DNA from: Cytobacillus oceanisediminis 2691
Lineage (GTDB): Bacteria > Bacillota > Bacilli > Bacillales > Cytobacillaceae
Direction: 5' to 3'
Length of the DNA: 64,000 nucleotides
Assembly: GCF_007678455.1 (NCBI RefSeq)
Contig: NZ_VEEP01000009.1
Coordinates: forward strand, 94,172-158,171
Within the stretch, counting starts at the first letter, position 1, and each line of letters opens with the position of its first letter. The position numbers were made by a program, and so were the translations under genes. Below, piece by piece: positions 1 to 9,086 of this stretch. The notes beneath the pieces are model-generated. The model saw only the letters and a program-made list of their open reading frames with translations, was not told the DNA's origin and made no database searches.

Positions 1-12
1 GAGGCTTGCGTT

Positions 13-612
13 ATGAAAAAAATCTATATTATTAGCTCACTTATTGTTTTAATTGGTATTGCATCCGGAATCTCATACTTTTTAGTCAGGGATGCCAATG
101 CACAAATACCAGAAGGCATTACCCTGTTAACCATGGATGAAGAGAAATATACATTCGGAGAAGATACGGACACAATCAAGCTGGTGGAGTTTATTTATAC
201 AAATTGCCCGGATATCTGCCCTACGACAACCCAGGAGATGAACCTTCTGCGCAATGATTTAATAAAAGAAAACGTTTATGGAGATAAAGTTCAATTTTTA
301 ACGATTACGATTGACCCGTACCGTGACAGCCCAGAGGTTTTAAGGAAGTACATGGAGAATTTCGGACTTGAAAATGACGGGAATTGGATATTCCTTACCG
401 GGGACCCAGCCAATACCCTAGAAGAACAACAAAAAATCAAGAAGGTTGCCGATACATTTAAATTCCAGTACCGAGACCCAGGAAACGGTTTTTACGTGCA
501 CAGTACTTTTACTTACCTGATTGATGAAAATAATAAATTCATCAAGAAATTCCCTATGGGTGAGGATTTTAAAAAAGATAAAGTTTTCGAAGCCATTATG
601 GATGAGCTTTAA
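13..612 (+). CDS. SCO1/SenC/PrrC-family copper chaperone
   Basis: A 199-residue membrane-anchored thioredoxin-fold protein. Residues about 5-25 form an N-terminal hydrophobic anchor, so the domain faces the outside. The family copper/redox motif CxxxC is present (C65, C69, in TNCPDICP), as is the conserved distal histidine (H163, in YVHST). Known SCO proteins deliver copper to the CuA site of cytochrome c oxidase. The start is the ATG at 13; upstream context is cut by the window edge. A strong terminator follows, so this is the end of a transcript. No oxidase gene is visible here. Family assignment is secure; the exact partner oxidase is inferred. Confidence 0.9.
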   Translation: MKKIYIISSLIVLIGIASGISYFLVRDANAQIPEGITLLTMDEEKYTFGEDTDTIKLVEFIYTNCPDICPTTTQEMNLLRNDLIKENVYGDKVQFLTITIDPYRDSPEVLRKYMENFGLENDGNWIFLTGDPANTLEEQQKIKKVADTFKFQYRDPGNGFYVHSTFTYLIDENNKFIKKFPMGEDFKKDKVFEAIMDEL

Positions 613-616
613 AAAT

Positions 617-652
617 AAAAGAAAGCGGTGGCTGCACCGCTTTCTTTTATTT
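617..652 (+). terminator. Intrinsic terminator after the SCO gene
   Basis: A 14-bp stem (617-630 with 635-648) has a GCTG loop and is followed by a T-rich tract. The A-rich left arm could also stop leftward transcription coming from 744-881. Confidence 0.85.
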
Positions 653-664
653 TTATTAACCGTA

Positions 665-740
665 ATAGATTGGCTTTTACTTCATTACTGAGTGAAGTAG
701 CTGGATGCAGTTTACCGCGAAGAGGAAAAAGCCAGTCTAT
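665..740. repeat. Nested inverted repeat (cruciform-like)
   Basis: An outer arm at 665-678 (ATAGATTGGCTTTT) pairs with 726-740 with one mismatch. Inside it lies a second hairpin built from ACTTCATT and AGTGAAGT. It sits just downstream of the leftward small ORF at 744-881 and could be its 3' structure or a small structured RNA. Confidence 0.5.
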
Positions 741-743
741 CTC

Positions 744-881
744 TTAATGTGAATTAACAGTGGTGGGATGTTTCTCTGTTTTTTGCAGGGAGAAAAATTC
801 TGATTTTGGCTTAGTAAAGCTGACTTTTATCCCTGATTCCTTTAGGCGGTTCACAAAATCAACCAGCTGCTTTTTAGCCAT
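744..881 (-). CDS. Small basic protein, 45 aa, unknown
   Basis: A short leftward ORF starting MAKKQLVDFVNRLKESGI and ending TTVNSH. It has a clear ribosome site (AAAAGGAG) about 8 nt before the ATG, which is the main support. The protein is basic at the start, predicted soluble, with no cysteine pair or membrane segment. It faces away from the downstream ABC-F gene and ends against a nested inverted repeat. I do not recognise the family. A rightward ORF overlapping it has no ribosome site and looks spurious. Confidence 0.55.
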   Translation of the reverse strand: MAKKQLVDFVNRLKESGIKVSFTKPKSEFFSLQKTEKHPTTVNSH

Positions 882-1162
882 TTCAAAAACTCCTTTTTAT
901 CCATCTTTGTCTATTATTATTCTACATGAAAAATATGAAAAATGTGTGAAAATGAGCAAAAAAATTGACATCCAGACAAAAAATTTTTTCATTATTTTCC
1001 CAATATACTTCTTCCCCATATTATGTTAGCCAGATGGACAAAATCCCTTCTAAACTACTCTTGCTTTTTCCCATTTTCCCTCCAGTGGAAACACCTTTAT
1101 GAAAAAATGTTTCCTTCCTGCGCAATTTGAATGTAAAAGAATTCGCTCACAAGGTTCAAACA

Positions 1163-1171
1163 TGTTATAAT
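1163..1171 (+). promoter_or_regulatory. Extended -10 promoter of the ABC-F gene
   Basis: TGTTATAAT (TGn plus a perfect TATAAT) lies about 35 nt before the start codon. The -35 region is weak. The preceding 880-1160 stretch is AT-rich, and apart from the promoter for the leftward small ORF I see no gene in it. Confidence 0.6.
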
Positions 1172-1206
1172 CTTTGGGATATATATTAATGGAGGCTACT
1201 AAATAA

Positions 1207-2826
<1,620 letters not shown>

Positions 2827-2830
2827 GCTA

Positions 2831-2861
2831 AAAAACCCTCGGATTTCCTCCGGGGGTTTTT
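2831..2861 (+). terminator. Terminator after the ABC-F gene
   Basis: AAACCCTCGG pairs with CCGGGGGTTT around a short loop, followed by a T-run. Confidence 0.85.
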
Positions 2862-2873
2862 GCTTTGAACAAA

Positions 2874-3008
2874 TCAGCCTCTTTTCTGCTTCCTTCTGGA
2901 GGAATCAGCAGCCTTGCTTCCTGTTTCACTTGCCGTAGTGCCCTGCCCCTCCACCTGGCTCGAATTTAGTCCGATGGTTGATGGATCCTTTTTTCGCTTA
3001 TTTGACAT
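2874..3008 (-). CDS. YuzL-like small protein
   Basis: A 44-residue hydrophilic peptide, MSNKRKKDPSTIGLNSSQ onward, rich in Ser, Lys and Gly and ending SRRKQKRG. The start is fixed by AAAGGAGGTG six nt upstream; a longer in-frame reading lacks a ribosome site. The composition and the DPSTIGLNSSQVEGQG block match my memory of the YuzL family of small Bacillus proteins. No function is known to me. It is divergent from ykuS. Confidence 0.6.
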   Translation of the reverse strand: MSNKRKKDPSTIGLNSSQVEGQGTTASETGSKAADSSRRKQKRG

Positions 3009-3103
3009 GTCTGCACCTCCTTTACCTGCATTTAATATTGTGAAGCTCATGGAATAAATTATTCTTGCCGCGGACAAGTTAAATGAGTGAGGAGGTGTAG
3101 AGA

Positions 3104-3355
3104 ATGGCAAGAGTAGGTGTAGAACAATCTTTATCTAATATCTCTGAGGCATTGCGCCAAAAAGGCTATGACGTTGTAGAACTTCGCCAGGAAGCAGATG
3201 CACAGGGCTGCGATTTCTGTGTCATCAGCGGGATTGATTCAAACGTCATGGGTATGCAGGATGTTGTGACCCAGGGTTCGGTCATTGAAGCCAACGGCCT
3301 TTCTGCTGAGGACATTCTAAGACAGATTGATCAAAAATCAGGGCAAATCCAATAA
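3104..3355 (+). CDS. ykuS: UPF0180 family protein YkuS
   Basis: An 83-residue soluble protein beginning MARVGVEQSLSNISEALRQ, with the family blocks GYDVVEL and CDFCVISG and a C-terminal acidic region. Length and sequence fit UPF0180 (B. subtilis YkuS). The ribosome site GAGGAGGTG lies about 6 nt before the ATG. It is monocistronic, followed by its own terminator. The biochemical role of the family is not established. Confidence 0.85.
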   Translation: MARVGVEQSLSNISEALRQKGYDVVELRQEADAQGCDFCVISGIDSNVMGMQDVVTQGSVIEANGLSAEDILRQIDQKSGQIQ

Positions 3356-3364
3356 GAATCACCG

Positions 3365-3390
3365 AAACTGCCGATAGGCAGTTTTTCTTT
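3365..3390 (+). terminator. Terminator after ykuS
   Basis: AAACTGCC / GGCAGTTT stem with GATA loop and T-rich tail. Confidence 0.85.
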
Positions 3391-3531
3391 TCCCCGAAGA
3401 CCCTCTGTTTCACTATCCATGATATTTTCACCAACTTGTGATATTTTCATTATGTAGTCTCCTTCTATATCCGATATAATCAGTTATAACCATTGCATAT
3501 GATTAAAAGTTTTGTAAGGGGATGTCTTTGT

Positions 3532-4305
3532 TTGAGAAAATTACATATATTCCTTTTAGCTGCTTTTCTTACCGTTCTGACGAGTTGCGGAGCCAACAGC
3601 GATACAAAAGGAACTGAGCTTACCGTATCTGCTGCTGCAAGCCTTCGGGAGGCTTTGGAGGAAGCAGGAAAAACCTACTCGAACCAGAATCCAGACATTA
3701 AAATTATTTATAACTTTGGCGGTTCCGGTTCCCTTCAGCAGCAAATTTCCCAGGGTGCACCAGTAGATTTATTTGTTTCTGCAGCACAGGACCAATTCAA
3801 TGTATTAATGTCAAAACAACTTATAGATCAAAACCATAATGTCAAACTATTAAAAAACCAGCTTGTTTTGATTACCCAGAAGGATAACAAAAACCTTCAT
3901 TCTGTAAAATCACTTACAGATGCTGAGATTTCAAGAATTGCAATTGGAACACCAGAAACTGTCCCTGCAGGGATGTATGCAAAACAGGCTTTACTCTCTT
4001 TAGGTTTATGGGAAGATATCGAACAAAAACTAATCCCCACAAAGGATGTCCGCCAGGTTCTATCCTATGTTGAAACCAAGAATGTAGAAGCTGGCATTGT
4101 TTATAAAACCGACGCCATGGTTTCTGATCAAGTAAGAATTATACCTTTTCAGAAAGAAGCTCTGCATGATCCGATTATTTACCCTGCCGGGGTCATCGCA
4201 GGAACCAAACACAAGGAAGAAGCAAGCAGGTTTCTCGATTTTCTGAAAGGAAAAGAAGCGATGGAAATTTTCGAAAAATATGGCTTTAAAGCAGCATTGG
4301 AATGA
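3532..4305 (+). CDS. modA: Molybdate ABC transporter binding lipoprotein
   Basis: A 257-residue extracytoplasmic solute-binding lipoprotein. The TTG start is preferred because AAGGGG lies 10 nt upstream and it leaves a compact signal peptide ending in the lipobox LTSC; longer readings start at 3493 (TTG) or 3499 (ATG) without a good ribosome site. After the signal come the ModA-type blocks TVSAAASLREALEE, NFGGSGSLQQQI and GAPVDLFVSA. Family members bind molybdate or tungstate and pass it to ModB. modB follows after 6 nt. No modC ATPase is nearby. Confidence 0.88.
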   Translation: MRKLHIFLLAAFLTVLTSCGANSDTKGTELTVSAAASLREALEEAGKTYSNQNPDIKIIYNFGGSGSLQQQISQGAPVDLFVSAAQDQFNVLMSKQLIDQNHNVKLLKNQLVLITQKDNKNLHSVKSLTDAEISRIAIGTPETVPAGMYAKQALLSLGLWEDIEQKLIPTKDVRQVLSYVETKNVEAGIVYKTDAMVSDQVRIIPFQKEALHDPIIYPAGVIAGTKHKEEASRFLDFLKGKEAMEIFEKYGFKAALE

Positions 4306-4311
4306 TTATTT

Positions 4312-4968
4312 ATGAGCAGTGATTTTTGGACCCCGATCAAACTATCGGTGGAGATTGCATCAATGTCGGTGGTGTTTGTTTTCATTTTCGGCCTATTGTC
4401 TGCAAGGTTCATGGCGAAAAAGCAATTCTTTGGCAAAACAGCAGCAGAAACACTCCTGACATTGCCTTTAGTACTCCCGCCAACGGTAGTCGGGTTTATA
4501 TTGATCATCATCTTTGGCATCAACAGCCCGATAGGCAGAACAGTGGAAAATCTATTCGGCAGCACCATCATGTTTACCTGGTGGGCTGCCGTAATCGCTG
4601 CATCAGTCGTGGCATTTCCTTTGATGTATCAGTCAGCTAAAACTGGGTTCCTTCAAGTAGATCCAGGAGCAGAAGAAGCTGCAAGAGTAGATGGAGCAAA
4701 TGAATGGAAAGTATTTTGGTATGTAACGCTGCCCCTGTCATCAAGAACACTTGTTACAGGGTTGATCCTCAGCTTTGCAAGAGCTCTCGGCGAATTCGGC
4801 GCAACACTCATGTTTGCCGGCAATCTGCCCGGAAGAACACAGACAGCTCCGACGGCTATCTATATGGCGATTGAATCCGGGAATCTGGATGCTGCCTGGC
4901 TTTGGGTTATTGCCATGGTGGGCATCTCATTCCTTATGTTGCTTTCAACATCATTCTTAAAACAGTGA
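4312..4968 (+). CDS. modB: Molybdate ABC transporter permease
   Basis: A 218-residue inner-membrane permease with about five membrane helices. The cytoplasmic EAA loop that docks the ATPase is present (GAEEAARVDGANEWKVFW, about 123-140). The ALGEFGATLMF block is typical of ModB. It is translated directly after modA. In most bacteria modC encodes the ATPase; here the next feature is a terminator, so an ATPase must come from elsewhere, as I recall for B. subtilis yvgLM. Confidence 0.88.
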   Translation: MSSDFWTPIKLSVEIASMSVVFVFIFGLLSARFMAKKQFFGKTAAETLLTLPLVLPPTVVGFILIIIFGINSPIGRTVENLFGSTIMFTWWAAVIAASVVAFPLMYQSAKTGFLQVDPGAEEAARVDGANEWKVFWYVTLPLSSRTLVTGLILSFARALGEFGATLMFAGNLPGRTQTAPTAIYMAIESGNLDAAWLWVIAMVGISFLMLLSTSFLKQ

Positions 4969-4990
4969 GTCCGATTGCTTTATTTATCCG

Positions 4991-5033
4991 GAACAAAAGG
5001 GGAAGCCAATTCAATTGGCTTCCCCTTTTGTTC
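4991..5033. terminator. Perfect 21-bp bidirectional terminator
   Basis: Arms 4991-5011 and 5013-5033 are perfectly complementary around one base. The outer A/T-rich parts suit termination of modAB and of the leftward transcript on the other side. Confidence 0.85.
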
Positions 5034-5095
5034 ATTTACGATTCGAATTCTCCAGATGGCTGATTTTACCGATAAGCAGTAAAATATCTATTTTC

Positions 5096-5749
5096 CTAGT
5101 TAACATTCACAACTAGCTTTACAGGATCAGCGACCTTCTTCTTGCTCTCATCAACAAGATCACCTGACAGGATTTCTACTTTATTAAGGCTGTCCATATC
5201 CTCAACAATAAAACCAAGATTTCCGCGTTTCGTTTGTCCGGCTGAAATTTCGCCATTAAGGTTTTCTAAATAAAAATCATCTTCCCATGTCTTATGGATC
5301 GAATCATTGATATTCACCATCGCTACAGGGCCAAAGTGATAATTTTCTTTTGAATTATTCTTTACTTCAACATTTATCTTCACAAAATCAAATTCTTCAT
5401 CATGTGTATAGGCATGGAAGAAATCAATCAGGCTGTAAGCAGGTACAAAATGTAATAACCTCACATCTTTTACAATATATTCAATACCATTTACATTAAA
5501 GGTCTTATTGACTTCTTTCACTGTTTTCAGGGTTAACTCACCTTTATTGTCAGTCAAAGAATCGCCAGCTTTTTTAAGATTTATATCCTCCGTAACTTGT
5601 GGGTTAGGAACATACACATCGGTATTTTTCTTTAATGGTTTCTCAATAGCCGCCTCTGAGGATTTCGTCTCTTTTTTTGACTCAGCCTCTGCAAAAGAAC
5701 AGCCTGTCAGTAAAGTAGCAGCCAGCAATAATTGCAGATATTTCCTCAT
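5096..5749 (-). CDS. Lipoprotein, DUF4352-like
   Basis: A 217-residue predicted lipoprotein: short signal peptide with lipobox LLTGC (C16), a Ser/Lys/Glu-rich linker to about residue 60, then an all-beta domain. Blocks such as EYIVKDVRLL, FVKINVEVKNNS and GQTKRGNLGF resemble the immunoglobulin-like DUF4352 extracellular domain. It would be anchored on the outer face of the membrane. It lies downstream of the alkaline phosphatase on the same strand, but a hairpin separates them. Function unknown. Confidence 0.7.
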   Translation of the reverse strand: MRKYLQLLLAATLLTGCSFAEAESKKETKSSEAAIEKPLKKNTDVYVPNPQVTEDINLKKAGDSLTDNKGELTLKTVKEVNKTFNVNGIEYIVKDVRLLHFVPAYSLIDFFHAYTHDEEFDFVKINVEVKNNSKENYHFGPVAMVNINDSIHKTWEDDFYLENLNGEISAGQTKRGNLGFIVEDMDSLNKVEILSGDLVDESKKKVADPVKLVVNVN

Positions 5750-5769
5750 GTCAAAAACCCCTTTTCAAG

Positions 5770-5806
5770 AAATCTCCCGCTGGTCCAAGGTTCCGGCGGG
5801 AGATTT
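5770..5806 (-). terminator. Hairpin downstream of the alkaline phosphatase
   Basis: Stem AAATCTCCCGC / GCGGGAGATTT with a 15-nt loop. The T tail on the minus strand is weak, so read-through into the lipoprotein gene is possible. Confidence 0.6.
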
Positions 5807-5815
5807 TAAAATTAA

Positions 5816-7201
5816 TTATTTTCTTTTGCCGTTTGATAGTATATCAAAAATGTTTTTCGCATTATCCGTATTTTCGATATGGCCGTAGAAACGCTCTTTT
5901 CCAGGACCGAATGCATAAACAGGTACATCTTCCCCAGTATGTCCGCCGGTTGTCCAGCCAGTGTTTGAACGCTTGTCAAAAATCTTTTCAATAGCATTGT
6001 CAATATCCACAGGTTTTTTAGCTGCTGCAGCTTTTACAGATTCAATTTCTTCAGTTGTCAGCTCAGGCAGTCCTACAGATGTAAAGTCGATATATTTCTT
6101 CAGGGTTGCTTCTGCATCAGCGCCTTTTGATATTTCAGCCGCCATGAAATCAGGCGTACGTTTCGCAGCTCTGATTGGGGCTCCAAACCAGTTATAGATA
6201 CCATTGGCACCAATTGAATATCCGCCAGTTGAGTGGTCAGCAGTCGCAACGACTAAGGTATGCTTGTCCTTTTTCGCGAATTCGATAGCTGCTTTATATG
6301 CTTTCTCGAAATCTTCCATTTCACTCATTGCCGCAACAATATCATTGTCATGGCCGGCCCAGTCGATCTGGCTTCCCTCTACCATCAGGAAGAAACCATC
6401 TTTATCTTTATTTAAACGATTGATTGCCGAGTTGGTCATTTCTTCAAGAGAAGGAGTTTCTTCTCTTCGGTCGATCATTTTGTCCATTCCGCCTTCCGCA
6501 AAAAGGCCAAGAACCTTATCATTCGTATCATTAAGCATATCTTCTTTGTTGTTTACAAAGCTATAGCCATCTTTCTGGAATTCTTCAGTAAGGTTTCTGT
6601 CATTGCGCACAAAGTTGCTCAATCCGCCGCCTAGCATAACATCTATTTTATGGTCGCCATTTACCAATTCATCATAATAATCATCTGCAATTGCATTCAT
6701 GTTCTTGCGGCTTTCATCATGCGCGCCAAAGGAAGCTGGTGTTGCGTGAGTAATTTCTGAAGTTGCAACAAGGCCAGTTGCCTTTCCGTTTTCCTTTGCA
6801 GCTTCAAGGACTGTCTTTACTTCAGAACCATCATTATCGACTGCAATCGCATTGTTATAAGTCTTGATCCCTGCAGACATGGCAGTTGCTGCTGAAGCAG
6901 AGTCAGTTACATTTTGTTCAGGATCTTCAGGATAAGTCATTTGGTTACCTACAAGGTACTTATCCAGTTCTGTTCTCTCTGCCTCAGGTGTATCAGGATT
7001 ATCCTTCAAGTAGCGGTATGCTGATGTATAAGAGCCTCCCATTCCATCACCAACCAGGAAGATTACATTCTTAATTTCTGCACGATTATTGTTCTGGTCA
7101 TTTTTTGCCTCTGCATTGAAAGTTCCTACTAAGCTGCCAAACGCCACAGTTGAAAGGACAGCGAGCGGAAGAATCTTCTTTTTAAAGTTAGCTTTATTCA
7201 T
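5816..7201 (-). CDS. Secreted alkaline phosphatase (PhoA family)
   Basis: A 461-residue exported metalloenzyme that releases phosphate from monoesters. The ATG start follows GGAGG. The signal peptide (MNKANFKKKILPLAV onward) is cleaved probably near residue 32 (NAEA). Metal and catalytic motifs are intact: VGDGMG (D52), nucleophile S101 in VTDSASAATAMS, SQIDWAGHDND, TADHSTGGYS and the C-terminal GGHTGEDVPVYAFGPG. Length fits Bacillus PhoA/PhoB. A PhoP-like tandem repeat box lies upstream, supporting induction by phosphate starvation. Confidence 0.92.
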   Translation of the reverse strand: MNKANFKKKILPLAVLSTVAFGSLVGTFNAEAKNDQNNNRAEIKNVIFLVGDGMGGSYTSAYRYLKDNPDTPEAERTELDKYLVGNQMTYPEDPEQNVTDSASAATAMSAGIKTYNNAIAVDNDGSEVKTVLEAAKENGKATGLVATSEITHATPASFGAHDESRKNMNAIADDYYDELVNGDHKIDVMLGGGLSNFVRNDRNLTEEFQKDGYSFVNNKEDMLNDTNDKVLGLFAEGGMDKMIDRREETPSLEEMTNSAINRLNKDKDGFFLMVEGSQIDWAGHDNDIVAAMSEMEDFEKAYKAAIEFAKKDKHTLVVATADHSTGGYSIGANGIYNWFGAPIRAAKRTPDFMAAEISKGADAEATLKKYIDFTSVGLPELTTEEIESVKAAAAKKPVDIDNAIEKIFDKRSNTGWTTGGHTGEDVPVYAFGPGKERFYGHIENTDNAKNIFDILSNGKRK

Positions 7202-7238
7202 TTCAAGACCTCCAGATAAGATATTTACCACGCTTCCT

Positions 7239-7302
7239 ACTATAATGCCTGTCTATTAATCTCTTATTAACAAAATGTAAAGTTGTTTTAAGTCCTTGTA
7301 AA
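7239..7302 (-). promoter_or_regulatory. PhoP-like box and -10 of the alkaline phosphatase
   Basis: Reading leftward, TTTACA, TTAAAA, TTTACA and TTAATA occur 10-11 bp apart (7265-7302), matching the TT(A/T/C)ACA direct repeats of Bacillus PhoP sites. TATAGT at 7239-7244 is a suitable -10 about 20 bp downstream with no separate -35, as in PhoP-activated promoters. Confidence 0.65.
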
Positions 7303-7345
7303 ATCTATTTACAATCCTTCTTTTTCCAAATAAAATCCATAAAAA

Positions 7346-7367
7346 AAGCAGGCAAGATTACCTGCTT
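7346..7367 (-). terminator. Terminator overlapping the end of the carboxypeptidase gene
   Basis: AAGCAGG / CCTGCTT with an 8-nt loop and seven T on the minus strand. The stem begins inside the last codons and the stop codon lies in the loop. Confidence 0.85.
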
Positions 7368-8521
7368 CTAAATCTTCTATTTTTCTTTTGCTTTCGATTC
7401 ATGATCCATAGAATAGCGACTGCAGCCAAAAATGCCCCAATAATAGCATTGGCAGAAAGCAGTCCACTTTGCTTCGGCTCCTGAGTGGTTTTTTTTACTT
7501 CAGGTTTTTTTTCAATCAATGGTTTCAATTCAACCGATTGAATGGTCCTGCCATTTTCACTCTCTATATTCAAAACTCCGTCATCATCGACTACTCTCTT
7601 CCCATTTTCGATTGGTTCAGTCACAAAGAGATCCTTACCTGCTTTGAACTCGAGCTCTCCACTTGTGAAGGTTTCACCCTTTTTGATTTGTGCCGATTTA
7701 TAGGAAGCAAAACCGTAATCAAATAACTTGATCGTATCCTTATAAATCTCTCTTTTGAATTCAGATTTCAGTAATACTGCAGTCAATTGCATTCGGCCAT
7801 TCTCTGCCGTCGTAGCCAGCGTTTGTTTGGATTGGTCAACAAAACCTGTTTTACCGCCGGTTACTCCTTCATATGGAATTTCACCTTTTAACATTCGATG
7901 GTGGGAAAAAATCTGTGTATTCCATGACTCACCTTCCCACTTCAATTCCTTGGTCCCGAAGATCTCACGGAAATCCTCGTTTTTCATCGCATAGTTCAGA
8001 ATTAAAGCCAGATCCTTTGCAGTCGTATAGTGATTCTCGTCAAATAAGCCGTGGGGATTGACAAAATGGGTGTTTTTTACTCCGATTTCATTTTCCAGGT
8101 ATTCATTAATGCTTTGGGAGTAGTTCTCCATTGTCCCATCAAGATGAATAGCAATCGTCAATGCGGCATCGTTTCCCGAATTGATCAGCATACCCTGGAT
8201 CAGTTTCTTTAAAGTCACCCGTTCTCCAGGATTTAAATACACTCTCGTACCTTCTATCTCCTTGATTTTTTCACTAACGACTACCTGGTCATTCAAATTT
8301 GCACTTTCAATCGCATAAATAGCTGTGGCAATCTTTGTAAGACTGGCAGGATACATTCGTTTTTCTTCGTTTTTCCCAAACAGAATGGCACCTGACTGCG
8401 TGTCCATCAAGACAGCGGCTTCAGAGGTTAATACAGGATCATCTTCCTCCGCATGTACAAATTGCGCGAAAGAGTACATGCTTATCAGAACCGCCATTGA
8501 CAATGCCAAAAGTTTTCTCAT
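7358..8521 (-). CDS. D-alanyl-D-alanine carboxypeptidase (PBP5/DacF type)
   Basis: A 387-residue peptidase S11 enzyme that trims the terminal D-Ala from peptidoglycan stem peptides. A signal peptide (about 1-24, ending FVHA) leads to the serine transpeptidase motifs SLTK (S60, K63), SGN (115-117) and KTG (224-226). The C-terminal beta domain is followed by a membrane helix (about 352-374) and a Lys/Arg-rich tail that anchors the enzyme. The start at 8521 is chosen for its clean signal peptide; upstream ATG at 8536 is possible. It could be a DacF, DacA or DacB ortholog. Confidence 0.85.
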   Translation of the reverse strand: MRKLLALSMAVLISMYSFAQFVHAEEDDPVLTSEAAVLMDTQSGAILFGKNEEKRMYPASLTKIATAIYAIESANLNDQVVVSEKIKEIEGTRVYLNPGERVTLKKLIQGMLINSGNDAALTIAIHLDGTMENYSQSINEYLENEIGVKNTHFVNPHGLFDENHYTTAKDLALILNYAMKNEDFREIFGTKELKWEGESWNTQIFSHHRMLKGEIPYEGVTGGKTGFVDQSKQTLATTAENGRMQLTAVLLKSEFKREIYKDTIKLFDYGFASYKSAQIKKGETFTSGELEFKAGKDLFVTEPIENGKRVVDDDGVLNIESENGRTIQSVELKPLIEKKPEVKKTTQEPKQSGLLSANAIIGAFLAAVAILWIMNRKQKKNRRFRSR

Positions 8522-8809
8522 CCATAACACATCCATTTTAAAATTCTGCAATTATTTTACCAGAAACCGGCTTATAATGGTCTAGTGTTATTAATTTTTA
8601 ACCCAAATGGAACAAAAGGAAACATTGGCAGGACAAAAAAGGAAGCCTCGATTTATGCGCAGACAACGACTTGTACACTTATGTGTAAAATCGACTCCAC
8701 GCACAGAAAATCAGAATAGCAACCACAATAAGATACTTTTCCGTATAGAATTAGAAAAAGGGGTTTTCTTGTATTTATATTTGTGAGGAAAAATGAATAT
8801 AGAAACTTG

Positions 8810-8965
8810 AGTTGATTGGAGTGGAAGGTGCGTAGACTCCTCCGAAAATGCTAATGCATTTCCATCGTGCGTGGGCACATTCGTTGAAGCTATTCAGTGT
8901 CCTGCGGGATCAGCAGGTCAGGTGAGACCCCGCAGGATCGAAGCTCCTGAAACGGAAATCAACGG
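8810..8965. repeat. Bacillaceae interspersed intergenic repeat, degenerate copy
   Basis: The element starts GTTGATTGGAGTGGAAGG, contains GTAGACTCCT, CCTGCGGGAT and GTGAGACCCCGCAGG, and ends GAAACGGAAATCAAC. I remember this pattern as a common intergenic repeat in Bacillus relatives. The ends are complementary (GTTGATT / AATCAAC) and CCTGCGGG pairs with CCCCGCAGG, so a transcript would be highly folded. No ORF fits. It fills most of the 535-bp gap between the carboxypeptidase and nrnB. Confidence 0.6.
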
Positions 8966-8988
8966 ACCAAATTTAGAAGCTAGTCTAA

Positions 8989-9036
8989 AAAAAGAGGGTG
9001 CCCAAAAGTTTATATTTTTTGAGACATCCTCTTGTT
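8989..9036. other. Degenerate hairpin next to the interspersed repeat
   Basis: AAGAGGGTGCCCAAAAG and TTTTTTGAGACATCCTCTT form an imperfect stem around an A/T-rich loop. It resembles the terminator-like hairpins often seen beside such repeats. The pairing is too poor to call a terminator firmly. Confidence 0.35.
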
Positions 9037-9086
9037 ATTTACTTTGAAATCAGTGGCGAGGCTTCTTTTTTTGCTTAATGACACCT

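Noticed and set aside
760-1029. Rightward 89-codon ORF
   Set aside because: No ribosome site, low-complexity Phe/Ile/Lys-rich end, and it opposes a better-supported 45-aa ORF.
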